Assembly (NCBI RefSeq): GCF_008831285.2
Contig: NW_022204634.1
Coordinates: 1-46,442 of the forward strand
DNA: 46,442 bases
Source: Nymphaea colorata
Taxonomy: Eukaryota > Streptophyta > Magnoliopsida > Nymphaeales > Nymphaeaceae
Direction of reading: 5' to 3'
Shown here: piece after piece, positions 10,820 through 22,135 of the stretch
How the letters are laid out: the number at the start of each line of letters is the position of its first letter
How positions within the stretch are numbered: the first letter of the stretch is position 1
Translations under genes and position numbers: made by a program
Notes under the pieces: generated by a model
The model's database searches: none
Seen by the model: only the letters and a program-made list of their open reading frames with translations
What the model was told of the DNA's origin: nothing

Positions 10820-11290
10820 TCACTTCTTGGCTGGCTATCCATTCCCTTGTGCATTTTCTCCATCTTGACTATTTTTCTTTGCGAAGATGGAGGCATAAAG
10901 CAGATCATATTTTTCCGCAAAATCATCATAGCATTCCTTTCTTTCATTTTCGAAATCGGCTGTGCTTTTCGTGAGTGACGATTTGATTTCGATGCATTGT
11001 TTAAGTTTCACCTATATTTTCAATCCCTCCTCGTAGAGTCTCTTATTGTTGTCCTTTGCGGTCCTCAGGGTGCGTTTGTAGCAAGTGTAATACTCGAGCA
11101 TGGCGGAGCTGTCCATTTGTTATTGGATATTTGGTGTGATATACTGTTCGTAGCACTTGGCTAGTTGGGTGTAAATTGAGTGGAAATATTGGATGCGGGA
11201 TGGTAGGTACTTGCTCTGTAATTATTATCTGAAGTTTTTGGTTTGGTTGTAGATGAATTAGGTTAGATTGCTTGCTCGTTTTTCTTGCAT
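10820..11290 (-). CDS. Hypothetical helical protein, 156 aa
   Basis: One frame with seven TAR codons, no intron, and a TGA in frame just upstream of the ATG, so the start is well set. Helical throughout with evenly spaced Tyr and Lys/Glu (IQYFHSIYTQLAKCYEQY; FENERKECYDDFAEKYDLL), suggesting a helical bundle or short coiled coil. No family recognised. Its start lies 29 bp downstream of the stop of the acyltransferase gene on the same strand. Confidence 0.65.
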
Positions 11291-11319
11291 ATATAAGAAT
11301 CACAAATAAAATGATGAAA

Positions 11320-13187
11320 TCATTCATGGGTCGATGCATGCGTTATTGATTTTTCTATCTTTTCCGATAAAATTGATGCACTTTTGCCCTCGTTTTCGGT
11401 GAGAAGACTTTCACCTTTATCTTTCCTTTCTTTTGCTTTTGATTTGATGATATTAATTGCCTATTTTTGCAGTTTAGCAAAAGGAAGTTCAATCATTATG
11501 GTTACAAGAAAGCCAAAGAACAGCGAAATGACCAAGATTCCAAGATATACAATAAAATTATCCAAGATATTGTAATACAAATTGTAGTTTCGACTGAGAG
11601 TGTAATGGTAAATCACCATCAAATGCACCAGATACGTACAGAAAGAGACCCTAGCGATGAAGTGAAAGGCCTTTGAGGTCAGGATAAGGTTGAAAAAGGA
11701 GTGACGATGGCCCAACATCGATGGAAGAATCGTCATTAGCATACCCAATAGAAAGAGTGGCTTTGAAAGACCCCAGTAGAATGAATGGGTTAGTTGAGAC
11801 CATACGCAAGAACCTGATTGCTGGCATCGAGGAATAAAAGCTACGAATGACATCAAACCCATCCCCAGCCATTATATGCATATCCTCACACGCTTGTCAG
11901 CAAAAATGTTGTGCAATTTGCCAAAAAGTGATTGGCTTTCCTATTTTTCCTTCTTCGCCTCTATGTAAAATAATGATTACTTCGATACTCCATATAAAAA
12001 ATGCCGACAAGCAAGCCAAAGAAATACGGCGTGCATCTTCCCCAAGGCTTCATATAGAGGTCCAGCATGAAATCTTCAAAATTGACAAACGCTCCCAAAT
12101 CCGTGAATATCCTAACCTCATGGTTGTAGGTATAGGTGATATTGAAGATGGTGGAGCCGACCATGCTGGCAAGGGCGGTGGCGATGGAGGCTATCCTCGA
12201 CCGTTGGTAGAGGAACAAGAGAAGGAGACTAAGGATGAAGAGTTGAAAATCGACTTGCAAGTACCATCCCCAGCCGAGACACATTTCCTGTCCCCTGTCG
12301 ATCATATTAGCGACGAAGAGAACCTCCCTCCACATTGATCTGCACATCGACACGTCGGGGAAGGCCTTATTCCAAAACAGACCGCTACCTGTTTGCATGA
12401 ATAGGGAATAGTAGAAGAACATAGCGAGGATATAGGCCGGCCATATGCGAAGCAATCTTTGGAGGATACCCATTCCAAAGGCTCCTAATCCGCTTGCTTT
12501 TTCTCGCATGAAGGCAAAAGCCAAGAAGAACCCACCCAGCATGAAGAAGATATCCACTGAGAGAAGGCCGGCTTCGACAAGAAGGAAGAACGGTTGGCTG
12601 ACGACGGGGGTAATTGAAGTTAAATTGATTTCTCCAGCAGCCAAAGCAAAGGAAAACTAATGTCCGAAGACCACCCACATCATAGAAAGGGCTCTAATGC
12701 CATCCATGATATTGAGATCCTCTCCTTATCTGATCTTGAAATGCGATTCTAAGTTCCTAGCCACGTCAAAGGCATCCAAAATGATATGTTTTTCTTTCTT
12801 TTTTGTGGTAAAGTTGCGAATAGTCCCCCAAATGCCCATTATCGCTATAATCGAGAGCAATGCCATCGTGAAATAGGAAAGCCAGTCCATATCCACATGA
12901 TAATCTGAGATATGTGAATCGATAGACAATACCTCAAAGGTAGAGTTCATAAATCCCATTATCTGGTCAATTCCACCAGCTATCTCCGTATCGCTACAAC
13001 TCTTTGGCACGCAAATCCCCATAAATGCTCCACTATCGATCCCGCCGATTCCGAATTAGACAAGAGAGTATCTGAGGGCGGGATGGTCGATGCATTATTC
13101 GTAATTTCCTTTGAAGAAGGGCGACCGACCCGAAAAGAATACAATATCTTGAACGTACTGGGCAAGATCCACCGTGCACTGGTCCAT
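11320..13187 (-). CDS. NRF-6-type membrane acyltransferase (acyltransferase 3 family)
   Basis: About 615 aa as called. The N-terminal part is Cys-containing and lumenal (GNYEECIDHPALRYSL, then GICVPKSCSD), as in NRF-6/nose-resistant-to-fluoxetine proteins. About ten membrane helices follow, with family motifs MDGIRALSMMWVVFGH, SVDIFFMLGGF, WPAYI and LGWGWYLQVDFQLFI, and a basic cytosolic tail. The acyltransferase-3 His is present in VFGH. One 20-nt intron lies at 11961-11980 (GTAATCATTATTTTACATAG). The chosen ATG is preceded by an in-frame TGA, yet these proteins normally begin with a signal peptide, so an upstream exon is likely and was not found. It would transfer acyl groups to lipids or sugars in internal or surface membranes. 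Confidence 0.85.
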
Positions 13188-13309
13188 TCAATATAATCTT
13201 TTATTAATGTTGATAGGTTGGGGAAGCGTTCATAAATTAAACCTTTATCGGCTTGCACCAAAAATAATTAGTAAGCAACATAATCAATCCTTCACCGGGG
13301 GATTAGAAC

Positions 13310-14825
13310 TCACCTAATCCGTCGTAACTTCCGCTACGTCCTGGGTTCATTATCTTTTTCCATTTGTTCAACTTCCTCTTCATGAATTTTTGGAATTGCA
13401 GCCATGGGTTGAAGCAGATATATGCTACGAAGACTAAATTATGAAAAAGGTACGGGAGATGGCTCCGAAGAGGATTAGTCTGAGAAAGTAGACTAAGATT
13501 TTGGTGAATTTATCTGAGTGGTGGAAAAATGCAGGAGAGAAACCGATCTTGTTGGTACTGTAATCGATGAAAGTAACATATTACTCGAAAAAAGGCTCTC
13601 CGAGGATGATCTTGCCTGAGGGTGACAATCTAATCACAAATTAGATAAATAAATCTTCTGAGATAAGTATGAGAGTAGTGAAAGGAATGCTAATCTTTGC
13701 TTTTTGCATCAGTTTAAACGTAAGGGCCAGCATGATTCCCTATCTTTTCCTCTATAAGGCTTACCATTCACATCGATAGATACCACTATCATGCTTGATT
13801 TTGCAGGAAGCTGCAGTCTTCTCTTTGAGAGTGTTTGTGAGCCATGTGATGTGGTCCTAAGGGAGGAAGATGAAGCTGCTACTGGTGGTGAGGTAGATAT
13901 CCTTGGCTGAGTTTAAAGTATTTTCATGGGGGTTTTGGTTTTGGTCGAAAATTTACTTTATGGATATTCCTGTGGAAAAGCAGGAAACTCCATCGTTGGG
14001 ATTGTCCTTCATACCGACCCAGATGATATCCGACTGCTTAGTCTTAGCATTCTTGAGGGAAAGATCACCGATCGATATGGTTCCCTACTTCGAAAGAGGA
14101 TGGAGGAAAATGGTGACTATCCGTCTGCCTGATTAACTATTTGCGAATATCTCCGAAAGCAGGCTTGAAGGTTATAAAGAGGATCTCAGGGATATGGCTC
14201 CATCGATCATAGAATTTACACTCTCTGACAATTTTTAAACCTTAACGATATTGGCATTCCTGATGGCTATTGTATCCTTCTACGGAGCTAAGAACAAGCT
14301 CAAGCCTATCAGCCTCGCCAGCTATCTGGTGCTCTTCGAATCTTTGGCATAAAATTAGGCATATTCTATTGTCTAAATTTCTCCAGATATGAAATCAGAC
14401 GAACCGAGGATTGCCACATCTCTTTTATGCGTATTTTATCGTTGCCGGCCAAACAATCGAAACCTTACCCTAACATCTTTGAATTGATTCTCCGCCTCTT
14501 CTTTTTCTGAGCTCTGTATGATCCTGCATCCCTTGCCTCCACTGTGGCAATCCGGTGATTTCAGCCAGGACAAAGGAGTGGTGAGGTCAACAGCTACGTA
14601 ATAGATGAGATCATCGATGAACAGATCCATGTGGTAGGTGATATCCTTCAGGTAACACAATTCGCTGAAGGTTGTATTGGAGCCTAATGATTATGAGGAA
14701 CAATTGAACTGATGTTCACTGGTTGATGATCTCGTAAGGGAAAACTCTTTATAGGTCTATACCGAGTATAAACAGAAGAGGATGAGGAGAATGGTGGTGA
14801 GGTTTGGCCTGTGTGAGCTGGGCAT
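13310..14825 (-). CDS. Degenerate pepsin-like (A1) membrane protein
   Basis: Starts with a signal peptide (NLTTILLILFCLYSV). The N-lobe has IYYVAVDLTTPLSWL where an aspartic protease has vDTGSxxLWv, and a Cys pair follows. The C-lobe ends with IILGEPFFEEYVTFIDYST then KIGFSPA, the classic iLGdxFlxxyyxvFDxxxxxiGfa motif. The second catalytic motif is replaced by IYLTTSSSFIFLP, with no Asp. A 20-nt intron (13434-13453, GTACCTTTTTCATAATTTAG) leads to a C-terminal membrane helix and a basic cytosolic tail. The spliced frame meets no TGA. A TGA lies at 13310-13312 in the next frame, so the 3' end is uncertain by a base or an intron. Probably a non-catalytic relative of membrane aspartic proteases. 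Confidence 0.65.
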
Positions 14826-14882
14826 CAACTTTGATTGATGTGATGTATAATAATGGAAAGGAGTTAAACAATTATCATGGTG

Positions 14883-15149
14883 TCATTTGTTGTATTTCTT
14901 TGTGAGGGGTTCTATCTTATGGACGAAGAAGACAGGAGGATCAAGGGTGCCTTCCATGAGGTTCTTCTTGAGTGTATCTCTTTTGCGAATTGCTCTATAT
15001 AGTTATGCGGATTACTCTTCGAGGGTGATTTTGGTCCTTGGGGTATTGCGGACGCCTGCAGGGGGCGTATTTTCTTGATCTTCAATGTTTTATTTTTGCA
15101 GGGATTTGATTGGTTTCGATTTGGAGTTGGTCCCCGTGCAATTTCCCAT
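14883..15149 (-). CDS. Small MGNC-start protein, 88 aa
   Basis: One frame, ATG to TGA, five TAA codons. It begins MGNCTGTNSKSK: Gly2, a following Cys and nearby Lys residues suggest N-myristoylation plus palmitoylation and membrane attachment, although the usual Ser/Thr at position 6 is one residue early. The middle is Pro/Thr-rich and the end is Lys-rich. Family not recognised. Confidence 0.55.
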
Positions 15150-15407
15150 CAGTTCGATCGAAAATGATTATATCTGAAGAAAATGATGGAAAAGAAAATA
15201 AAATTAATCATTTACTCACCTTTTGTAAGTCCAGCCCAAGAATGAAATACCCTATCTCAATCCTAAGAGCGGTTATCATATCGTTTACTTCATGCATTCG
15301 GGAACCACTTTATTTTCTTTCCTTTTTTCCTGCTTGGATGATCAATTTGATTGATGTTATTCGGCTGATTTGCGATGTTCTAAAGCTGTAATAAATTTGA
15401 ACGGTGT
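15150..15407. other. Intergenic region between divergent genes
   Basis: 258 bp, AT-rich, between the starts at 15149 (-) and 15408 (+). No convincing frame on either strand. It presumably holds both promoters. Confidence 0.5.
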
Positions 15408-16709
15408 ATGTCCTTCAGCAAAAAGGCAGCGGAGATCATGCACACGCTCCAAACGGACTACGGTGATTTTAAAATCCCAATCTCCAAGAAGTAATCCAGG
15501 GCCACTGATAAACCCTGCAAGCATAGCTGCTCAGCAGTCGAGGTTAAGGTCACGCCCATTTCCACCAAAAAAGCCAATAGCAGAGAGGCCCTCTATTTCC
15601 AAACCCCCATCATCATATAGAAAAAAAATACACATACGCACCCGCATCCCCACCATGCCAGATCGGCAAGCGCGCAACGTACCTTCAAGACCAGTACAAG
15701 TCTCAAAAAGGTCTAACCATTCGTGCCGATAACCGTTCCCACACGTGATCGCAACAAGTTGAGGCTATAGTCGACGATGTAGACCTCACGTAGCAGAAAT
15801 AAATAGATCTAGATTGTTCTCGATGGCGATGGGGATCAGGAGTGCATCAAGAAGCTTTTCAAAAAGGTGCACGCCCTAACTGCGGAACTGGCATAGAGTG
15901 AAAGGGAAAGAGTGAGAATGGGATTGGAATTGGCGCATCTAACCAAACGAGACCTTACTTGTCAAGATCACGAAAAAACTATCAACCGTCTATAGGGGGA
16001 AAAATATCGGTTAGAAGTATAAAACGAAGCCCTGCGAAAGGCTGCAGGAAAGGCGCCGAAAGAGACAGTGAAGGAAGTGGTGGTGTAAAGGCCAGTGTAG
16101 GTGAAAGTTGAAGTGCCGAAGTACATCCCAGGGCCGTAGAGAGTGATCGAGAAGATAGTCGAAGTGCCAAAGTATATCTAGATCTAGAAAAAAATCCCTT
16201 AGGTCATAGTAAAGGAGATAAAGGTTCCAGAAATCGTGGAGAAACATGTCTACGTGGATAAACCGGTCTACCATGAACCGATCATCGTCGATAAACCGGT
16301 ATTTGTTGAAAAACCTATATACATTGATCGGCCAGTCGAAGTGGAGAAAAAGGTGGAAGTTCCAGTTGAGGTCCAAGTGGAAGTGCCGGTTTATGTTGAC
16401 CGACCGATGATCGATGAGGATTGGCTGAGACGCTACCAGGAGCTGTAATAGGAGTTGGGAGGCCTGATGCACGAGAATCAGGCTCTCAAGGGGGAAAACC
16501 ACAACCTGAGGGCCACTGTGGGAAAACTGCAGAGCAGTCTGGATGTCATGAACCACCACAACCGAGAAAAGAATAGAGAAATCTAGCTGCTGCTAGGCAA
16601 TAGGGGAGATTACCTGCCTCCCAGGTAATAGCAAAGAGAGAGGAAGTATTCGGCTCTAGATCGGACCTCTTCGACGGTATCCCCACGCAGCCATATGCGA
16701 TATCTATGA
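15408..16709 (+). CDS. Alveolin/epiplasmin-like cortical protein
   Basis: 433 aa in one frame. Residues about 1-140 are basic and low in complexity. A coiled coil follows (about 150-210), then a run of about 110 residues of short Val/Pro/Glu/Lys repeats: KVEVPKYI, RVIEKIVEVPKYI, VYVDKPVYHEP, VFVEKPIYIDRPVEVEK, VEVPVEVQVEV. This is the alveolin repeat style (EKxVEVPxxxxxEK) of membrane-skeleton proteins beneath alveolar sacs. A second coiled coil closes the repeat block and a basic Ser/Arg tail ends the protein. Expected location: the epiplasm of the cell cortex. Nineteen of its Glu are TAA or TAG. It is convergent with the carboxypeptidase gene, 45 bp apart. Confidence 0.85.
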
Positions 16710-16754
16710 ATATACCTTACCACCAGCAATCCCATTTATAATCTATTATAAAAA

Positions 16755-19136
16755 TCATAGTTTCTTCATGAGTAAGTTCTCCAGGAGTACTTTTTGCCTA
16801 GTGACGAATTCTTTCGCACTGAACCTATCGAAGGAAGACCTTCTCATATCTCTTTCCTCCGTCCTGACTCTCTTGGTCAGTTACAATGGCTCAGCTGCTA
16901 GCTAGGTGTTGCTGGGGTGGGATTGCTTCTTGCGTATGAGGTAGGATTGTCCTTGTCTATCGTTTTTCAAGTGTTTCGGTATGGAGAATAATCGTTTCCT
17001 TGTGTACCAGTCATTGATCGTACTGTCCTCCACTCCGAACCGGTATTCTTTGAAATTGTTGATAAATTTCCCCTTGGAGCCAGTCAAGGTAGCCCGTGGG
17101 TCATGCCTGCTGGGACTGAGAGCATGGGTGGGGGAATGTTCGATGGGAACTGGGGGTGCCTGTTTGGCTAGTGTTTTTCTGACCATTTTGACCAGTTATT
17201 GCTGTCGAGTGAGGGAGAGATCCTCGGAAGAGCCATCGGAGTCGTTGAGAGAGCAGGTCTACTCTGGAGCATGGTCTTGGCTTATTGTCAACTGCCGAGG
17301 AAGGTCGATTTACTCAAGCTAGAGATCCTCCAAAAGCTTCATTTGCTCCTCGACCTTACCGTTGTCAGTTTTCGATTTTTCCCATACAAAATCTTCCTCT
17401 TCTGCACTTCGGATCAAGCTCATTGCCTATTCTAGCGCTGACACTTGGGGGACTTCTCTTTCCTCGCAATTATACTCATCGTAGACGTTGAGGATGATGC
17501 TGATCAAATCCTTTCCGAACTATTGCCAATCTTTTGCTTAGAATTGCATTTCCTTTCCCTTCTGCCCGTTTTTGCAGTACAAACCGAGAGAGTTTTAGCA
17601 GGTGAGGGAGAAAATTCCCTCCTGGACTTGAAAGTAGATGCGGGATGTTTATGCCTTGGTGCTGTCGACTCCTTGAACGCAGTGACTGCGCATGAAGTAT
17701 CGGGATTTTGCCATTTAGCGCATGAGGGGACCTAAAGCGGTCTTAGGAGCGAAGACAGGATCCGGACCATACATGAAGCAGCCCGGAAGTATAGAGTGTC
17801 CATGTAGATCCAAAAACAGATCAACTTTTCCTCTTGTTTTGCATTCCTCTACCATTTTTTTCAATGCGTTGATTTCTGGGAAAAGATCAGGCGACCCCGT
17901 GAGAAAAAGTCTATTAAAATCCATGCCCATGGTTCCAGTCCGATAATTGCCCATACATACCCCCTAAACATTCAGCATCGGAACTATCTTCACGACCACT
18001 CTGAATTCCATGAGCAGTTATTGCAGGATGGGAGAGGAAACTATCTCCTTCAGCAAACCGTCTAAGACCCATGAAGCTGAAGATTCTCCAGGATGGGTAC
18101 GCGTGTTGATGATCAAATACCGATGTTGTTTAGTTGTTGCTGTGCCGTTGATGGTTATTAGTGGCACTTATAGGCCAGTTAGGGTCTTGCAGAGGATTTC
18201 TTCTCTTATCTATACTTTGCTAACAGTGGGTGAGGTGAATACTTTTATCCTTTCTCTTAGGAAGGTGTATGAGTACGGTATGCAGGAAGCGATACAAAAT
18301 TCTTCATTTTTTTGCAGCTAAATCTAAAAAGAAAGAAAATAATCCACTCTCTTCTGACCGTTCGTCCTTTTTCCGCGATCAGCATCCCTTCCGTAGCGAA
18401 CATTACACCCAACCGCCTTCCACTCTCCTTATCCTTCCTCTCTTCTTTTGCCGTAGGGTTTCATCCCGATCTGAAAGAGTGACATTTTTTTTCGAAAGGA
18501 GTGCACAACCATTTTTACTTTCCTATTCTGGGCCGAAACGACGCTAAAATAAAACCACTGTCTATGTCCTCGGGTATTGGTATCGACTGCCATATATAGA
18601 TGATACTCATTGGCTACTTTTACGACCTGTTCTAAGTTTCCGCTTTAAAACTTGCTCTCGAAGCGAAGCTCATCGCCACTGAGGGGAAGGGAGGGGCTTT
18701 CCTTTCTGGCGTTCCGCTAGATATACTGTTCTGCGGTTGCTAGCGGTTGGCTCTTGTAGATGAGTTGTCCCTGTGTGGGTCTGTACTATAGATCGTGGAA
18801 TATGGGAATGCCTTCCTCTTTTTTTTCGAAGATGAGTGCGGCTCTTTTGACTTTCTCTGTGACGATGTTCCTTTGCGGGAGTGTGGTGGTGAGTTCTACG
18901 TGGCTATTGTTCTTGCGCGAGGGATTGCTGGGGAAGTTGGCGACGAAGGACCCCTTGCGTTTGTTTTTGGACCTGAAGGTTAGTTTCTTGCTGAGTGTGG
19001 TTATCTTTTCTTCTTCTTTTTCGGGCTGCTGTTCCAGGGGTTATTTTTTATCTCTCTGTGCGTCCCTTCTAAATTCAAATTTATTCTCATCGTTGAAGCT
19101 TTCAAACCCCTCCCAGTCGGGTTCGTGTGGGTCCAT
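16755..19136 (-). CDS. Cytosolic carboxypeptidase (CCP/AGBL, M14D), tubulin deglutamylase family
   Basis: 793 aa in a single frame without introns. Residues about 1-180 are charged. The CCP N-domain follows (EYHLYMAVDTNTRGHRQWFY ... CIPYSYTFLRER). The M14 catalytic domain has THPGESSASW (His and Glu zinc ligands), VPMLNVEGVCMGNYR, GMDFNR (substrate-binding Arg), DLHGHS (third zinc ligand) and FSLTCxNSLG, where x is TAA at 17595-17597. That is the position of the general-base glutamate, which makes it direct evidence that TAA means Glu. The C-terminal 200 residues are acidic, then basic and disordered. CCPs remove glutamates from polyglutamylated tubulin in cilia and cortex. A second CCP lies near the right telomere. 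Confidence 0.93.
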
Positions 19137-19231
19137 TATAGCTCGTAAATTATTATAAATCAAACTAAAAGATGTAAGCGAACTAGTAATTTATACTTCC
19201 TCATCCCTTCCCTTATTATTATTATCAAAGA

Positions 19232-20099
19232 ATGGGCAATGCGCTTTGGACAGGAAAAAAAAAGAATAAGACTATCGAAGAGGAACGGAAGGGCCTGATG
19301 AGGAATATTGGAGGAGTGGTCAGCCTATGTAAGTGCGGGATGAAGTAGGCAGGATGGCCCTGGTTGATGAGGATTTGGGCAAGATTATCTGTGGAGATTT
19401 GGCCAACGTTTTGACGCTGATCTTGAGTAAGTTTTCTATAAAGAGAGGAGAATTATATCAGTGGGGAAGGATTCATCAGTTTGACTCTGAATCCCACCTT
19501 GAAATTGTCTAAACTGATCCTCGGTACAGAATCCAAGAAATCAGCTGAAAACGAATTGGGTGACGAATCGTTGAGATACCTTGCTGGCGCGCAGTGGCAA
19601 TTGAAGGAGTTATAATTGAGTAAGGGTTTGAGGATGAAGACAGGAATCAAATAACGGGATACGGTCTGAAGTTTTTGAATAGATTGCCATTCAGGCAGCT
19701 CTAGTTGCTCAATTTGAGTAAGGGGATGTAGAAATAGACGAAAATTTCATATCTGATCGAGGGATAGCATAGCTTACTAAATGGGATTGCCCCAATCTTA
19801 AAATTCTCATGCTGTGTCATATTCGGATAATGTAGTTGCTAATGGATTCCATGACAATGCAATCGTATCGATCGTTCAATGGTATTTGCCCAAATTGGAG
19901 CAGCTTCAATTGGCTGCTAATTTCATCACGGGTCAGGGAATAATCCAGCTCATAAAATCCCAATTGAAATAATTAAAACAGCTACAATTGTGTATATTTC
20001 CGCATATTCTAAGACAGTTAATCCGTGGTCCATGGCGAAAAGGAGTTTATCATCGAGATCATCCGATTGCGATGGAGATAATGCGAGATATTCATTTGA
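19232..20099 (+). CDS. Leucine-rich-repeat protein with one exon per repeat
   Basis: 248 aa from seven exons; introns at 19329-19348, 19427-19445, 19620-19639, 19718-19737, 19816-19835 and 19992-20013 (20, 19, 20, 20, 20 and 22 nt). The spliced product has regular repeats of about 26 residues: LTLILKENYISGEGFISL, LKELELNRNQITGYGLKFL, LELLNLNENFISDRGIAEL, LEQLQLAANFITGQGIIQL. This is the RNH1/NLR-type LRR (LxxLxLxxNxIxxxG). Each intron falls after the same Leu codon of the repeat in phase 1, and internal exons are 78, 174, 78, 78 and 156 nt. It begins MGNALW. Probable protein-protein interaction role; partner unknown. Confidence 0.85.
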
Positions 20100-20133
20100 T
20101 CCACGATAATAATATGAAGTATAAAAATGAGTA

Positions 20134-22004
20134 TCAGCAATTAGACCGATTCAGCAGAAGATTTGACCCGATGGGCTTTCGCTGCAGGACGTGCTTGCTC
20201 GACGGGATGTTGAGAATGTCCACGCTTCTACCCATTTGGCAGAGCATTCCTTGGTATTATGACCCTTGCCCTAGCGACATGAAAGAACCGTTACTCTCGT
20301 GCAGCGAAACCTAGTTGTTTTACAGCAGGTTGTTGACTGTTTTTATGGTTATGCATCCTCGGGGGTAAGTGTTGGTGATATCTTGGGAAGCGCATTGGGA
20401 ATGCTGGCTATTGCCGTTGCTTCGGTTGACTTCGGTTCGACCGCGATGCAAGATGGGGTCCTTTGGGGGTGTGGGATTGTAGGACAGTTTATGGATGAGG
20501 TTGGGCTCGCTGCACTTGTTTTTCATGTGGGTGAGCATGGAGTTGTCGCAGGCCTGCTGGCTATCGGCTTCGGAATCCTCACAGGCGAAGTGGACGATGC
20601 TAGCCTTTGTGTATTTTCCTTATGCGATGTTGCGAGAGGTGTCCTAACAGCTATGCAAAGTCTGGGATTACTGTTGATAGAAATTTACGTATTTGTTCAC
20701 TGTTGCCACCTTCTTCTCCAGTTTCTTCTTGTTGGTATTCTACTTCTGGTTCTGCTTGGTCATCTTCTCCTTCTCGTTGATAACGCTGTGAAAACCGCTC
20801 AGGGTGGGGGATTGAAGAAAGGCGTTCGGAAGAGGACTGAACCTGGCCCCATTGTTGCCCTTTGCTTCGGCAACTGCGTTCTATCTTTACCTTCTTAGAC
20901 GTTGGGTTTGCAGTGATGAGAAATCGACGCCTTTGCCTGCCTTATTGGCGAGGTCTGACCTGCTCATCTTTGGGGATTCGCAGCCCTTGCCTCTCTCGCT
21001 CAGGTTCTTCAGGTCGGTTGATGAAAATTTTTTGGAATGCGTTTTAACGGTTCCCTAGGAGGGAAACTCTGAGGTTGGTTTCGAGTGGGAATAATCGCTA
21101 TGGCTCAGAGGCCGTTGCGTTTCTCTCCTCCCGTCGTTTGCGATCATCTGCTGCTTGATAGCTCCAGATGAAGTGGACATCATTTCTTACTTCATCCGGC
21201 ACGATTGAAAACTGGTCTGTGAGGTGAGCGGGGTGGAGGCGGGCGGTACCCACCTAGCCAGCGCGTCCTTTAGCGACGTCGGAAGGGTTAATTTGTATGC
21301 GTAAGCGTAGCTATTCACCAGCCTGCGTGAGTTTGGAAAATTCCAATTCTGGAGTCTGTATAAGAGTGGGGGTACATATCGCGTTCCATGAAGGATCTAA
21401 ACTGTCGGCTGAAGTGCAAATACTCGGTATGGTTGCTTGCTAGAACTTCTACCAGCTCTAGCGCCTTTTTAATGATGGTCATTTCGCTGCTGGCGATGCA
21501 CTGGGATATTTCTTCTCCCTTGATCTCCTCCAGTTCGTTGCTCTTGTAATCCCTATTGAACCAAATCCTCACCTCTCCTTCCACGGTGACGAAGCAGCAC
21601 TCCAGTTCCGACCGGACTCTTCCGGCCTTGGCGAGGAGGACTTCGTAGCCGTTGAGCATGGCCTGCAGGACGTAGAGGGCTTCGCCGAGGGCCAACCTTT
21701 CGCGCAGTTCTGCCAGGGTGCAGGCGTACTGCTAGAAACTCATCAGCTACTCGGCACCGCCTTACTCGTCGCCGAGGCCGTAGAGCTCGGCGATGCTGAA
21801 GTGCTAGCTTTACTATGTCCGCCCCTGCAGGAACATTTGCAATCGCTCGCGATCTCGCACAGCTGACTGTAGCTGAAAGGAGACCCTACATATGTGCGCA
21901 TTGAGTTTTGGGTCGGCCCTCCAGCGATAGAACTCGACTTGCCTTGCGAAGAAGTCTCGACTGGTGTAGCCCTCCAGGCCGGCTTTAGAACTGTTCTGAC
22001 CCAT
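20134..22004 (-). CDS. Hypothetical protein, 616 aa
   Basis: One 20-nt intron (21356-21375, GTACCCCCACTCTTATACAG) joins two long frames. The N-terminal half (about 1-240) is folded and Leu-rich with GEALYVLQAMLNGYEVLLAK and a helix around MTIIKKALELVEVL; it may be a helical bundle. The C-terminal half is Ser/Asn/Lys/Gln-rich and disordered, with a short coiled coil (NEKEKMTKQNQK). It starts MGQNSSKAG, a good myristoylation pattern (Gly2, Ser6, Lys7). No family recognised. The stop lies 34 bp from the convergent LRR gene. Confidence 0.7.
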
Positions 22005-22135
22005 TTTAGAAAATATACCATCGATGTAGGCTAAAAATTAAAACCCGACCGCTCCGCCCCAGACATACCGCACCAAAACCGCAACAGACACGCAAGTTGA
22101 GGAAATTAGCCATCCTATTATATTTTTTCTATTTT

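Noticed and set aside
16011-16559. His/Phe/Leu-rich open frame on the - strand
   Set aside because: Antisense shadow of the Val/Glu/Lys repeats of the alveolin-like gene.
17562-17580. A 19-nt GT-AG intron in the first carboxypeptidase
   Set aside because: The 19-mer GTACTGCAAAAACGGGCAG looks like an intron, but on recounting the bases the unspliced frame runs straight through to the stop with a good family match, so the gene has no intron.
20299-20898. Long hydrophobic open frame on the + strand
   Set aside because: It is the antisense of the Lys/Gln/Ser-rich C-terminal half of the gene at 20134-22004, whose codon use and splice site are convincing.
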